A stretch of 64,000 nt of DNA from Pontibacillus yanchengensis (GTDB lineage Bacteria > Bacillota > Bacilli > Bacillales > BH030062): contig NZ_WMEU01000001.1 of assembly GCF_009856295.1 (NCBI RefSeq), forward strand, positions 62,001-126,000, given 5' to 3'. Shown in pieces: positions 42,898-50,885 of the stretch. The translations under genes were made by a program, and so were the position numbers. Each line of letters starts with the position of its first letter. Within the stretch, counting starts at the first letter, position 1. The notes beneath the pieces were generated by a model. It saw nothing but the letters and a program-made list of their open reading frames with translations, made no database searches and had not been told where the DNA came from.

Positions 42898-44385
42898 ATG
42901 GGTAAATCAACAGGATTTATGGAATATGAACGAGAAGAATCAGTAGAACGCTCAACCCACTCAAGGGTAAAAGATTGGAATGAATATACCGCTCCTTTCT
43001 CAGACGAAACATTAAAAAGACAAGGGGCAAGATGTATGGATTGTGGCATCCCTTTTTGCCACACAGGTATTGAGATTAATGGGCAAGCCTCAGGCTGCCC
43101 CATTAATAACCTGATTCCTGAATGGAACGATCTTGTTTATAGAGGAAAATGGCAAGAAGCTTTGGAGCGTTTAGAGAAGACAAATAACTTCCCTGAATTC
43201 ACAGGCCGTGTTTGTCCTGCTCCTTGTGAAGGGGCATGTACAGTAGCGATATCTGATCCTGCTGTGGCAATTAAAAATATCGAAAAAGCTATTATTGATA
43301 AAGGGTTTGAAAATGGTTGGATTCAGCCGCGTATTCCTCAGAAACGAACAGAAAAGAAGATAGCCATTGTAGGTTCTGGACCAGCTGGGTTGGCAAGTGC
43401 AGATGAGTTAAATCAAGCTGGTCATTCTGTAACCATTTTCGAACGTTCCAATCGTCCAGGTGGTCTATTAATGTATGGTATTCCAAATATGAAGCTGGAA
43501 AAGGATATTGTAGAACGTCGCATTAACCTACTTCGCCAAGAAGGTATCGATTTTATAACCAATACCGAAGTTGGAAAAGACATATCTCCAGAAGAGTTGC
43601 AGGAACAATATGATTCGGTCATTTTATGTACTGGTGCACAAAAACAACGTGATTTAAGCATTGAGGGGCGTGACGCGAAAGGAATTCATTTGGCAATGGA
43701 TTACTTAACCGCTTCTACAAAAAACCTTCTAGATGAAGATATGCAAAAGGATGAATATATTAATGTGGAAGGCAAAGATGTCATTGTCATTGGTGGTGGC
43801 GATACAGGAGCTGACTGTGTAGCTACAGCTCTTCGTCAAGACTGTAATAGTGTTGTTCAATTTGGGAAGCACCCTAAACAGCCAACCACAAGACCAGAAG
43901 ACAACATGTGGCCAGAACCACCAAATGTGTTCACATTGGAGTATGCATATAAGGAAGCTGCAGAAACAAAAGGGGAAGACCCGAGACAATATTCTATTCA
44001 AACAACCAAGTTCGTAGCAGATGAAAACGGTCATCTTCAAGAACTACACACTGTTCAAACGGAGAAAGTATGGGATGACAAAGGGTTTTATTCGTACCGA
44101 GAAATTCCTGGTACAGAGATGGTATGGCCAGTGCAGCACGTTATGATTGCAATTGGGTTTGAGGGACCAGAACAACCATTACTGAAGCATTTTGGTGTAG
44201 ATACAACTTCTCGAGGCTGTGTAGATGCAGAATATGGAAATTACACAACAAATCTCGAAGGAGTATTTGCAGCAGGTGATGCAAGACGTGGTCAAAGCTT
44301 AATCGTATGGGCAATTAATGAAGGCCGTGAAGTTGCGAGAGAGGTAGACCAGTATTTAATGGGGAGTACCGTACTACCAGGGTAA
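42898..44385 (+). CDS. gltB: Glutamate synthase, small subunit
   Basis: The 495-residue FAD/NADPH subunit passes electrons through iron-sulfur clusters to the large subunit. N-terminal cluster cysteines are GARCMDCGIPFCH and GCPINNL, then RVCPAPCEGAC. The FAD motif is IVGSGPAGLASA and the NADPH motif is VIVIGGGDTGADCVA. The C-terminal FAD word is VFAAGDARRGQSLIVWAI. Length is normal. The ATG follows AAGAAAGGAGAGAGAGC, 15 bases after gltA, forming the gltAB operon, closed by the hairpin at 44457-44489. It is encoded as gltD in proteobacterial naming. Confidence 0.97.
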   Translation: MGKSTGFMEYEREESVERSTHSRVKDWNEYTAPFSDETLKRQGARCMDCGIPFCHTGIEINGQASGCPINNLIPEWNDLVYRGKWQEALERLEKTNNFPEFTGRVCPAPCEGACTVAISDPAVAIKNIEKAIIDKGFENGWIQPRIPQKRTEKKIAIVGSGPAGLASADELNQAGHSVTIFERSNRPGGLLMYGIPNMKLEKDIVERRINLLRQEGIDFITNTEVGKDISPEELQEQYDSVILCTGAQKQRDLSIEGRDAKGIHLAMDYLTASTKNLLDEDMQKDEYINVEGKDVIVIGGGDTGADCVATALRQDCNSVVQFGKHPKQPTTRPEDNMWPEPPNVFTLEYAYKEAAETKGEDPRQYSIQTTKFVADENGHLQELHTVQTEKVWDDKGFYSYREIPGTEMVWPVQHVMIAIGFEGPEQPLLKHFGVDTTSRGCVDAEYGNYTTNLEGVFAAGDARRGQSLIVWAINEGREVAREVDQYLMGSTVLPG

Positions 44386-44456
44386 ATAGAGGAAAGTTCA
44401 TCCGCTAGTTGATAAATTTAGACAATTACAAGCGACAAGTAATACTTTTCCATTTA

Positions 44457-44489
44457 AAAGCAGGTAGTGAACCTTTCACTACCTGCTTT
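44457..44489. terminator. Bidirectional terminator
   Basis: Perfect 15-base-pair stem AAAGCAGGTAGTGAA / TTCACTACCTGCTTT, between convergent gltB and yqxD. Confidence 0.85.
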
Positions 44490-44937
44490 CTTCATGATTT
44501 CTTTGTAATATGGAATGAAGTACAGAGCGAAACTTTTCTCGGTCATCATCACTCATTGCTTTAGGTCCCTTTGTTTTCATCCCACCTTTTCGTGCTTGAG
44601 CGTTTGCGTGACGAGTGGTTAATAACTGGTCAATGTTTTCTTTTGTAAAAGAGAATCCTTTGTGGTGGATAACGTAACAGCCTTTTCCTAATGCTAATGC
44701 TGCTAAACCATAATCTTGGGTGACAATCAAATCACCTTTGTGCGCAAGATGCATTATACGGTAATCCGCAGCATCCGCACCTGTATCGACATAGGTTGTT
44801 GTCACCATAGGAGGATCTTCTTCACGGGAGAAGTGCGAAAAACTCTTCACCAACGTTACATAAATCTGAAATTGTTGTGCTTCTTTAATAATAATTTCTT
44901 TTACAGGACAAGCATCTGCATCAACATATATACGCAT
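44479..44937 (-). CDS. yqxD: YaiI/YqxD (UPF0178, DUF188) family protein
   Basis: A 152-residue protein of the YaiI/YqxD family, a PIN-like nuclease fold of unknown function. It begins [16 protein letters not shown] with the acidic/Cys signature, and continues with [29 protein letters not shown] and [14 protein letters not shown], all family hallmarks. The start ATG at 44937 follows AGAGGTGTCGT. In Bacillus subtilis it lies by rpoD/dnaG; here it sits between gltAB and cvfB, so context does not help. Its 3' end overlaps the two-way terminator. Confidence 0.93.
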   Translation of the reverse strand: MRIYVDADACPVKEIIIKEAQQFQIYVTLVKSFSHFSREEDPPMVTTTYVDTGADAADYRIMHLAHKGDLIVTQDYGLAALALGKGCYVIHHKGFSFTKENIDQLLTTRHANAQARKGGMKTKGPKAMSDDDREKFRSVLHSILQRNHEESR

Positions 44938-45096
44938 ACGACACCTCTTATAATCATTTCAATTTTGTTTAAAAGTGATGGATATAGTTTTGCAAGTTTG
45001 TTTATCAACGTTTATTATATAGAGTAGCGTAAATACTCTAAAGATTATACGTTAGAACATGAAACAATAATCGTATAATTCTGTGAAAGAAGGCTA

Positions 45097-45963
45097 ATGA
45101 TGACTAACTTTAATGTAGGTACTGTTCATGAATTTTCAGTATCTAGAAAAATAGATAATGGGTTCGTGCTTATGAATGAACACGGTGAAGTTATGCTACA
45201 TGTGAATGATACGAAAGAAACTGTAGATATTGATCAAACAGTAAAAGCTTTTTTATATCATGATAAACAAGGCAAGATAGTGGCTACTACCTATCTTCCT
45301 GATATTGATTTTAACACATATGGCTGGGTAGAAGTTGTAGATATGGTCGATAACCTTGGGGTATTTGTAGATATTGGAATCCCTAAACACATTTTAGTAT
45401 CGAAGGATGACTTACCACTATTAAATCGAATTTGGCCTATTGTTCACGACCAATTGTATGTGTGTCTTCAAACTGATCAAAAAGGACGACTGCTAGCTAA
45501 ACCTGCTACTGAAAATATTATCGAACAATATGCTGAACCCGCTCCAGAAAGTCTACTAAATAATACGATAAGCGGGCGAGTTTATCGAGCTAACAAAGTA
45601 GGCTCCTTTTTGGTAACAGAGGAAGGGTATCAAGGATTCATTCACTACACTGAACGAAAAGAAGAGCCAAGACTTGGTGAGTGGGTGAATGGTCGAATTA
45701 TTGATGTAAAAAGTGTGGGAACATTAAACATATCATTACGCCCAGTTAAAGAGGAAGCACTAGGAGAAGATGCTGAACAAATTCTAGCTTATTTATCTTC
45801 TAATAAAGGCGAAATGACGTTCACAGATAAAAGCTCACCAGATGCAATACGAGACCAATTTAATATCAGTAAAGCAGCATTCAAGAGAGCACTTGGTACA
45901 CTAATGAAGCAAGAAAAAATTAAGCAAGAAGATGGGAAAACTTTATTGATATCAAAAGAATAA
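45097..45963 (+). CDS. cvfB: S1-domain RNA-binding protein CvfB (YitL-like)
   Basis: A 288-residue protein with consecutive S1-like OB folds (about 5-65, 70-135, 145-215; for example YGWVEVVDMVDNLGVFVDIG and RVYRANKVGSFLVTEEGYQG) and a C-terminal winged-helix region (SSPDAIRDQFNISKAAFKRA). This is the CvfB/YitL layout, an RNA-binding protein that affects virulence or gene expression in Staphylococcus. The start is ATG 45097 or the adjacent ATG 45100; GAAAGAAGG lies upstream. It ends in a strong terminator that is the probable insertion point of the intron remnant next to it. Confidence 0.92.
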   Translation: MMTNFNVGTVHEFSVSRKIDNGFVLMNEHGEVMLHVNDTKETVDIDQTVKAFLYHDKQGKIVATTYLPDIDFNTYGWVEVVDMVDNLGVFVDIGIPKHILVSKDDLPLLNRIWPIVHDQLYVCLQTDQKGRLLAKPATENIIEQYAEPAPESLLNNTISGRVYRANKVGSFLVTEEGYQGFIHYTERKEEPRLGEWVNGRIIDVKSVGTLNISLRPVKEEALGEDAEQILAYLSSNKGEMTFTDKSSPDAIRDQFNISKAAFKRALGTLMKQEKIKQEDGKTLLISKE

Positions 45964-45973
45964 ATACCTACTA

Positions 45974-46006
45974 AACCAACATTCCTTATGGGAATGTTGG
46001 TTTTTT
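45974..46006 (+). terminator. Terminator of cvfB
   Basis: Stem AACCAACATTCC / GGAATGTTGGTT with loop TTATG, then TTTTTT. Confidence 0.9.
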
Positions 46007-46347
46007 GTGCCCTGCATGAGCAAAAGCTTTAGGGTTAAAGTCTTGTTAAGAATGTGCGTATGGAAAGACTGGAAACTTCCTAAAACAAGGAAAAGAAAGT
46101 TAATCCATTTGGGTGTTCGTAAGAGGAAAGCATACGAGTGGGCAAACTCAAGGAAAGGCTATTGGCGTGTAGACAATAGCTCAATACTAAATAAAACCCT
46201 AAACAATTCCTATTGGAGTCGTTTAGGACTTCGTAGTTTATCGCAACGATATAAATTCTTACGTCAACCTTAAGGAAACCGCCAAGTACGGACCCGTACG
46301 CTCGGTGGTGTGAGAGGACGGAGGTTAGTCGCCTCCTCCTACTCGAT
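46007..46347 (+). mobile_element. Group II intron remnant (3' end)
   Basis: A reading frame (46007-46273) encodes only the C-terminus of a group II intron reverse transcriptase/maturase. WKDWKLPKTRKRKLIHLGV, RKAYEWANSRKGYWRV and SLSQRYKFLRQP are the thumb/HNH-free tail words. It is followed by a domain V-like hairpin (about 46278-46308, CCGCC..GTACG-GACC-CGTAC..CGGTGG) and a domain VI-like hairpin (46311-46345), ending CTACTCGAT, as bacterial introns do. More than 80 percent of a full intron is missing. The first bases, GTGCCCTGCATG, directly after the cvfB terminator T-run, may be the intron's own 5' end (GTGYG type) joined to the tail by an internal deletion. It cannot splice or move. Confidence 0.8.
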
Positions 46348-46610
46348 TTTAATAAATCTTACAGTTACTATTTCATAAACGAGTGTTGACTAGGGTAGGG
46401 AAGTATTAGGTTCTAAGTTGGTTGTAAATTGTTACATGTTCTCAACCAAATCCATTTATAATAGATTCGATTTGTTATATTTTTCTAAATAAAGATTCTA
46501 CATTTATGCAAAAAAACAGACAGATTCGAATATCGATTAACGATTGATAAATTTAATTGGGTGCTATTATTTTTAAGGAAATGTTAGCTATTATATATGT
46601 ACTAGGCGGT

Positions 46611-46823
46611 ATGAAGAGGAATTTCAATCCTTACTGGTTGTTATTATTGGTGACTCTTGCTCTAACGTTCCTAAGTTTTATTCCTAGTGTGGTCTGGGGA
46701 AATTGGTTTAGTGGGATAAATCCTTTCTACTTAGACATGTTTCTTATTCCTGAAAGAAATTTAGTGTTAACTGTTTTGTCAGGAATTCTTATTATTCGTT
46801 CTCTAACGCATGAACATACCTAA
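46611..46823 (+). CDS. Small hypothetical membrane protein
   Basis: Unrecognised. From the ATG at 46611 the product is 70 residues with two hydrophobic segments (WLLLLVTLALTFLSFIPSVV and LVLTVLSGILII) around a loop WGNWFSGINPFYLDMFLIP. The open frame extends back to 46557, with another ATG at 46581 that follows TTAAGGAA too closely. No strong ribosome binding site is visible for any start, so expression is uncertain. It lies between the intron remnant and sqhC, in the same direction. Confidence 0.45.
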   Translation: MKRNFNPYWLLLLVTLALTFLSFIPSVVWGNWFSGINPFYLDMFLIPERNLVLTVLSGILIIRSLTHEHT

Positions 46824-46982
46824 TAACATTCAGTGAAGAACTATCATAATTAGGGGTCCTTCTTTTCATGTATTAATTACTAACAACATTCCTGATTGTG
46901 AAGAAAACCAAGATTGCTCATAGAAAATAGTTCAAGACAATATACCTTAATACAAAGGGTGTGTTATGGGAAGTCTGTGTTA

Positions 46983-48869
46983 ATGAAAGAACAGTTGTAT
47001 AAGGAAAAAGACCGACTCATAGAAGAGATCAAAGCTATACAAACAGAAAGCGGATCCTGGCATCTGTGTTTTGAAAATAGTTTACTCACGGATGCATTTA
47101 CAATCATTCTTTATAAAACACTTAAGGTACAAGATGGGGCTTTCATTGAAGCCCTTGCAGAACGAATTGCGTCTAAACAATTATCTAATGGGGCTTGGAA
47201 ACTTTATCCTGATGAAGATGATGGAAATGTATCGCTCACTATTAATGCCTATTATGCATTGTTAACTTCAGGCACGACATCTAAAGAAGATCCTTTGATG
47301 AAAAAAGCCTCTTCCTATATTAAAGATAATGGAGGTTTAATGAGAGCTAATACCATAACAAAATTAATGCTTGCCGTAACGGGAAACCTACCATGGTCTA
47401 GCTTACCTTCCATTCCGATTGAGCTCATACTTGTGCCTAAAGCATTTCCGCTCAGCTTTTATGATCTTGTTGGGTATGCACGAGTTCACCTAGCTCCGAT
47501 TCTTATTCTCATGAATTCACAATTCCAACTTAACACAAAAGATACACCTGACTTATCAGATTTACTTTTATATGATTCACGATTTTATGAAGATCTCCGT
47601 AACCAGACAAGATTTTTAAAGTCATGGATGAAGGATAGCCTTGTTTATTTGTCTGATTTTCAAGAAAAAGCAAATGACAAAGAGGTTAACAAAGCAAAAG
47701 ATTATATGTTTGAAAGAATAGAGCCAAATGGTCTCTTGTATGGTTATTTTCTTTCGTCATTTTATATGGTGTTTGCATTGTTAGCCCTTGATTATAAAAA
47801 ACAAGATTCTCTAATCAGAAAAGCTTTAGTAGGAATGAAAACATTAATATGCTATCTAACACCTCATAGCATTCATATTCAAAATTCACCTTCTACTATA
47901 TGGGATACAGCTTTATTGAGCTCTGCCCTACAGGTAGCCGGAGTGGACTTTGCTGAAGAGCCGATTCAACGAGCAAATTCCTATTTACTATCAAGGCAAC
48001 ATTTCAGATATGGTGACTGGAGTTTTCATAATTCACATACCCCTCCTGGAAAGTGGGGATTCTCAGATGTGAATACCATGGAACCTGATGTGGACGATAC
48101 AACTGCAGCCTTACGATCTCTAAAGAAATTGGCGGACGAACAACATAACTATCGCTCGGAATGGAATCGTGGATTGAAATGGGTTCTATCTATGCAAAAT
48201 GATGATGGTGGGTGGCCTGCATTTGAAAAAAACACCAATAAACGAATACTTACCTTACTCCCAATTGATGGAGCAGACGTAGCGAGTGTTGATCTATCAA
48301 CGCCTGACTTAACTGGACGAACGCTTCAATTTCTAGGAGACTATGCAAAAATACCTAGAGATCATCCACAAATAAAGAATGGAGTAAATTGGTTGTTAGA
48401 TCATCAGCGAACAGATGGTTCTTGGAATGGTAGATGGGGAATCTGCTATATATATGGTACATGGGCAGCCGTAACAGGTTTGGAGGCTTCAGGGTTATCA
48501 GATACTCATCTCTCATTAAAGTTAGCTAAAGAGTGGTTAGAACGAATCCAGAACGAGGATGGTGGATGGGGAGAATCATGCAGGAGTGATCAGGAAGAAA
48601 TGTATATACCTCTAAAAGCTTCAACACCTTCGCAAACTGCCTGGGCACTTGAAGCATTGATTGCTATATCTCCTCAACCTACTAGAGTGATAGATAGAGG
48701 AATGATAGCACTGTTGAATAGCCTAAAACGAAAAAATTGGACCCACTTCTATCCAACTGGAGCTGCCTTACCTGGGCAATTTTATATTTATTATCACAGC
48801 TATAATTATAGTTGGCCTCTTAAAACCATAGCCAGATATTGCAATATTGACATAGCATCACTTAAATAA
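46983..48869 (+). CDS. sqhC: Sporulenol synthase / squalene-hopene cyclase family
   Basis: A 628-residue terpene cyclase close in length to Bacillus SqhC (about 632). It cyclises tetraprenyl-beta-curcumene to sporulenol, a spore-associated lipid, or squalene to hopene. The acid motif D-V-D-D is at residues 369-372 within EPDVDDTTAALRSL. QW-type repeats are visible: GGWPAFEKN, DGSWNGRWGI, DGGWGESC. The ATG at 46983 was chosen for homology to the usual N-terminus; the upstream open frame to 46914 lacks a ribosome binding site, and GGGAAG before 46983 is weak. Product identity (sporulenol rather than hopene) is inferred from the Bacillaceae setting. Confidence 0.9.
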   Translation: MKEQLYKEKDRLIEEIKAIQTESGSWHLCFENSLLTDAFTIILYKTLKVQDGAFIEALAERIASKQLSNGAWKLYPDEDDGNVSLTINAYYALLTSGTTSKEDPLMKKASSYIKDNGGLMRANTITKLMLAVTGNLPWSSLPSIPIELILVPKAFPLSFYDLVGYARVHLAPILILMNSQFQLNTKDTPDLSDLLLYDSRFYEDLRNQTRFLKSWMKDSLVYLSDFQEKANDKEVNKAKDYMFERIEPNGLLYGYFLSSFYMVFALLALDYKKQDSLIRKALVGMKTLICYLTPHSIHIQNSPSTIWDTALLSSALQVAGVDFAEEPIQRANSYLLSRQHFRYGDWSFHNSHTPPGKWGFSDVNTMEPDVDDTTAALRSLKKLADEQHNYRSEWNRGLKWVLSMQNDDGGWPAFEKNTNKRILTLLPIDGADVASVDLSTPDLTGRTLQFLGDYAKIPRDHPQIKNGVNWLLDHQRTDGSWNGRWGICYIYGTWAAVTGLEASGLSDTHLSLKLAKEWLERIQNEDGGWGESCRSDQEEMYIPLKASTPSQTAWALEALIAISPQPTRVIDRGMIALLNSLKRKNWTHFYPTGAALPGQFYIYYHSYNYSWPLKTIARYCNIDIASLK

Positions 48870-48934
48870 ACATAGGAGAAAGGTTACCTTTCATGTTACA
48901 ATCCTATTATACAATCATCGAAGGAGCACTATTC

Positions 48935-49132
48935 ATGAATCTAGAAATCTTATCTCCTACAACCGCATCTGGCGCTATGTTTATAGGAGTGTTATTTTCC
49001 CTTATCTATGCTATATATATTAAAAAGAAAGAAAGTACAAGTTGGCTTTATTTTTTCCTTGCCTTTAGTGCAGGGGGATTTGCTTCTGGCTGTGCTGTCA
49101 TTCTTTTAAAATCAATGGAAATAATCAATTAG
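48935..49132 (+). CDS. Small hypothetical membrane protein
   Basis: Unrecognised 65-residue protein with two hydrophobic helices (about 11-26, ASGAMFIGVLFSLIYAIYI, and 38-58, LYFFLAFSAGGFASGCAVIL) separated by KKKESTSW. The ATG at 48935 has an ideal GAAGGAG site eight bases upstream; an in-frame ATG at 48893 is less likely. It starts 66 bases after sqhC with no terminator between and is followed by one, so it is probably the last gene of the sqhC transcript. Confidence 0.65.
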   Translation: MNLEILSPTTASGAMFIGVLFSLIYAIYIKKKESTSWLYFFLAFSAGGFASGCAVILLKSMEIIN

Positions 49133-49148
49133 TATATGAATATGGATG

Positions 49149-49180
49149 AGGCCTAGGTGGAGAACCTAGGCCTTCTTTCA
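49149..49180 (+). terminator. Terminator after the sqhC cluster
   Basis: Perfect 10-base-pair stem AGGCCTAGGT / ACCTAGGCCT, loop GGAGA, then TCTTTC. Confidence 0.75.
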
Positions 49181-49182
49181 CA

Positions 49183-49212
49183 ATTACCAAATTTCCTTTT
49201 AAATTTGGTAAT
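49183..49212. promoter_or_regulatory. Inverted repeat before the P1 peptidase gene
   Basis: ATTACCAAATTT and AAATTTGGTAAT (12 base pairs, six-base spacer) lie 10 bases past the previous terminator and just upstream of the next ribosome binding site. Either an operator or a leader hairpin. Confidence 0.5.
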
Positions 49213-49233
49213 GAACTTTATAGGGGGAAGCCG

Positions 49234-50298
49234 ATGTCCATTCAAAAAAGGATCAGAGATTATGGAGTAAAGATAGGTAAACTAGAAACAGGGCACTACA
49301 ACTCAATTACAGATGTTGATGGCATATCTGTTGGTCATGTCACTCTTAGCGAGAATGGTACTCAAACAGGTGTTACAGCTATCTTACCTCACCAAGGGAA
49401 CATATTTAAAGAAAAGGTAATTGCTTCAAGTCATGTGATTAATGGGTTTGGAAAAACAATGGGGACGTTACAAATCAATGAGTTAGGCACATTAGAATCT
49501 CCAATCATCTTAACGAATACGTTGAGTATTGGAACTGCAGCAGATGCATTGATTGGATATATGCTAGATCAAAATCCCGAAATTGGAAGAACAACTGGAA
49601 CAATTAATCCTGTAGTATGTGAATGTAACGACATGCTACTAAATGATGTTCGAGCTAGGTTTATTACTAAGGAACATGTTATACATGCATTGAATAATAC
49701 ATCAAAAGAGGTAAAAGAAGGTTCGGTTGGAGCAGGTACTGGAATGCTTTGTTATTCATTAAAAGGGGGGATTGGAACTTCCTCAAGGTTAATGAAGATG
49801 GAGCATGGTACATATACAATGGGGGTTTTTGTGTTAGCTAATTTTGGAATATTAAGTGACTTAAAAGTGAACGGAAAAGCTGTTGGGGAAGAACTGAGAG
49901 ATTCCATCCTCCAATCGCATGAGGAGAAAGATAAAGGTTCCATTATTGTAATAGTTAGTACAGATCTACCTGTATCTGAAAGACAATTAAATAGGGTTAT
50001 TAAAAGAACTATTACAGGGTTATCTCGCACGGGTTCTATCATTACAAATGGGAGTGGAGAAGTAGTAATTGGCTTTTCTACAGCTACCAAAATACCTCAT
50101 AATAAAATCTCAAGTTATATGTCGGTTCCAATGATACATGAGGAAGATATTGATTTAGCATTCAGAGCTGTTGGTGATGCTACTGAAGAGGCAGTTTTGA
50201 ACTCACTAGTGACTGCAACACATGTAATTGGACGAGATAGGAATGAAAGACCTGCCTTTAAAGACTTAGTTAACGAATATAATATAGAGTTAACTTAG
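49234..50298 (+). CDS. P1 family peptidase (DmpA-type aminopeptidase)
   Basis: A 354-residue N-terminal-nucleophile hydrolase of the DmpA / L-aminopeptidase-D-esterase family. ITDVDGISVGHVTL, GFGKTMGTLQINELGTLESP, GSVGAGTGM and VLANFG are family blocks. Auto-cleavage would occur at the Gly-Ser in KDKGSIIVIVSTDLP, making Ser 236 the new N-terminal nucleophile. It hydrolyses small peptides or amides, often with D- or beta-amino acids. The ATG follows TATAGGGGGAAGCCG. Transcribed alone; a weak terminator-like hairpin follows. Confidence 0.92.
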   Translation: MSIQKRIRDYGVKIGKLETGHYNSITDVDGISVGHVTLSENGTQTGVTAILPHQGNIFKEKVIASSHVINGFGKTMGTLQINELGTLESPIILTNTLSIGTAADALIGYMLDQNPEIGRTTGTINPVVCECNDMLLNDVRARFITKEHVIHALNNTSKEVKEGSVGAGTGMLCYSLKGGIGTSSRLMKMEHGTYTMGVFVLANFGILSDLKVNGKAVGEELRDSILQSHEEKDKGSIIVIVSTDLPVSERQLNRVIKRTITGLSRTGSIITNGSGEVVIGFSTATKIPHNKISSYMSVPMIHEEDIDLAFRAVGDATEEAVLNSLVTATHVIGRDRNERPAFKDLVNEYNIELT

Positions 50299-50534
50299 TA
50301 GTTAGTCAGTATTAGAGGAGTAATTCTGTCACAAAGGTAAATCAAAAAGTGTTCCTTTTTATGATGCGAAGAGTCTTACCTTAGAAGATGAAAAACCAAG
50401 ATACTCGAACAACAATGATACCCCCTTAAGGTATCATGGATTTATATTTTATGTGATTAACTATTAATAAGTCTTATCAAAATAGGGGGGTTAAAGTACA
50501 TAATTGTATTAATTGTACTACATGAAAGATTCCA

Positions 50535-50704
50535 TTTATATTTGGAGATTTTACCTTCATTCTATTAATATTCTTATTATTAGAAAATGATAATATTTCA
50601 AAGGTATTGGTATTGTTTTAACTTTGGTGAGTGTACCTGTTCTCTATTTTCTTGAACCCTTACTGGTTAAATTTAAGAAAATTGCAAAGCTACAGTTGCC
50701 TTAA
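50535..50704 (+). pseudogene. Possible degraded small membrane-protein gene
   Basis: One frame gives FIFGDFTFILLIFLLLENDN up to a TAA near 50619. A second frame from about 50610 gives GIVLTLVSVPVLYFLEPLLV and ends KIAKLQLP at a TAA (50702-50704). Joined by a one-base shift they would form a two-helix membrane protein. An ATG at 50522 is in a third frame. The evidence is hydrophobicity and amphipathic ending only, so this is a weak call. Confidence 0.3.
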
Positions 50705-50774
50705 ATAGTTATAGTAAATATAAAATCTGTTGTTGATAAATACAAAGGCCTTTACTTTTTCTGCAAATATAATA

Positions 50775-50798
50775 CTTTATTGTATTGGAACAATAAAG
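50775..50798. promoter_or_regulatory. Inverted repeat upstream of the lyase gene
   Basis: CTTTATTGT-ATTGGA-ACAATAAAG, a 9-base-pair dyad about 90 bases ahead of the lyase start. It has no T-run, so an operator is as likely as a hairpin. Confidence 0.4.
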
Positions 50799-50885
50799 AC
50801 ATGAAAAAGTCGTATTGGTAAAAGAAAAATTCATATACACTAGTATATAAGATAATTCTCTTAATCTGAATGGAGGTTTTTACGT

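Larger units (their letters stand above)
50299..50885. other. Intergenic stretch, mostly noncoding
   Basis: Contains a weak terminator (ATGATACC..GGTATCAT, 50415-50437, then GGATTTATATTTT), the remains of a small membrane gene (50535-50704, listed separately), and an inverted repeat at 50775-50798 near the lyase gene. No intact gene seen. Confidence 0.5.
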
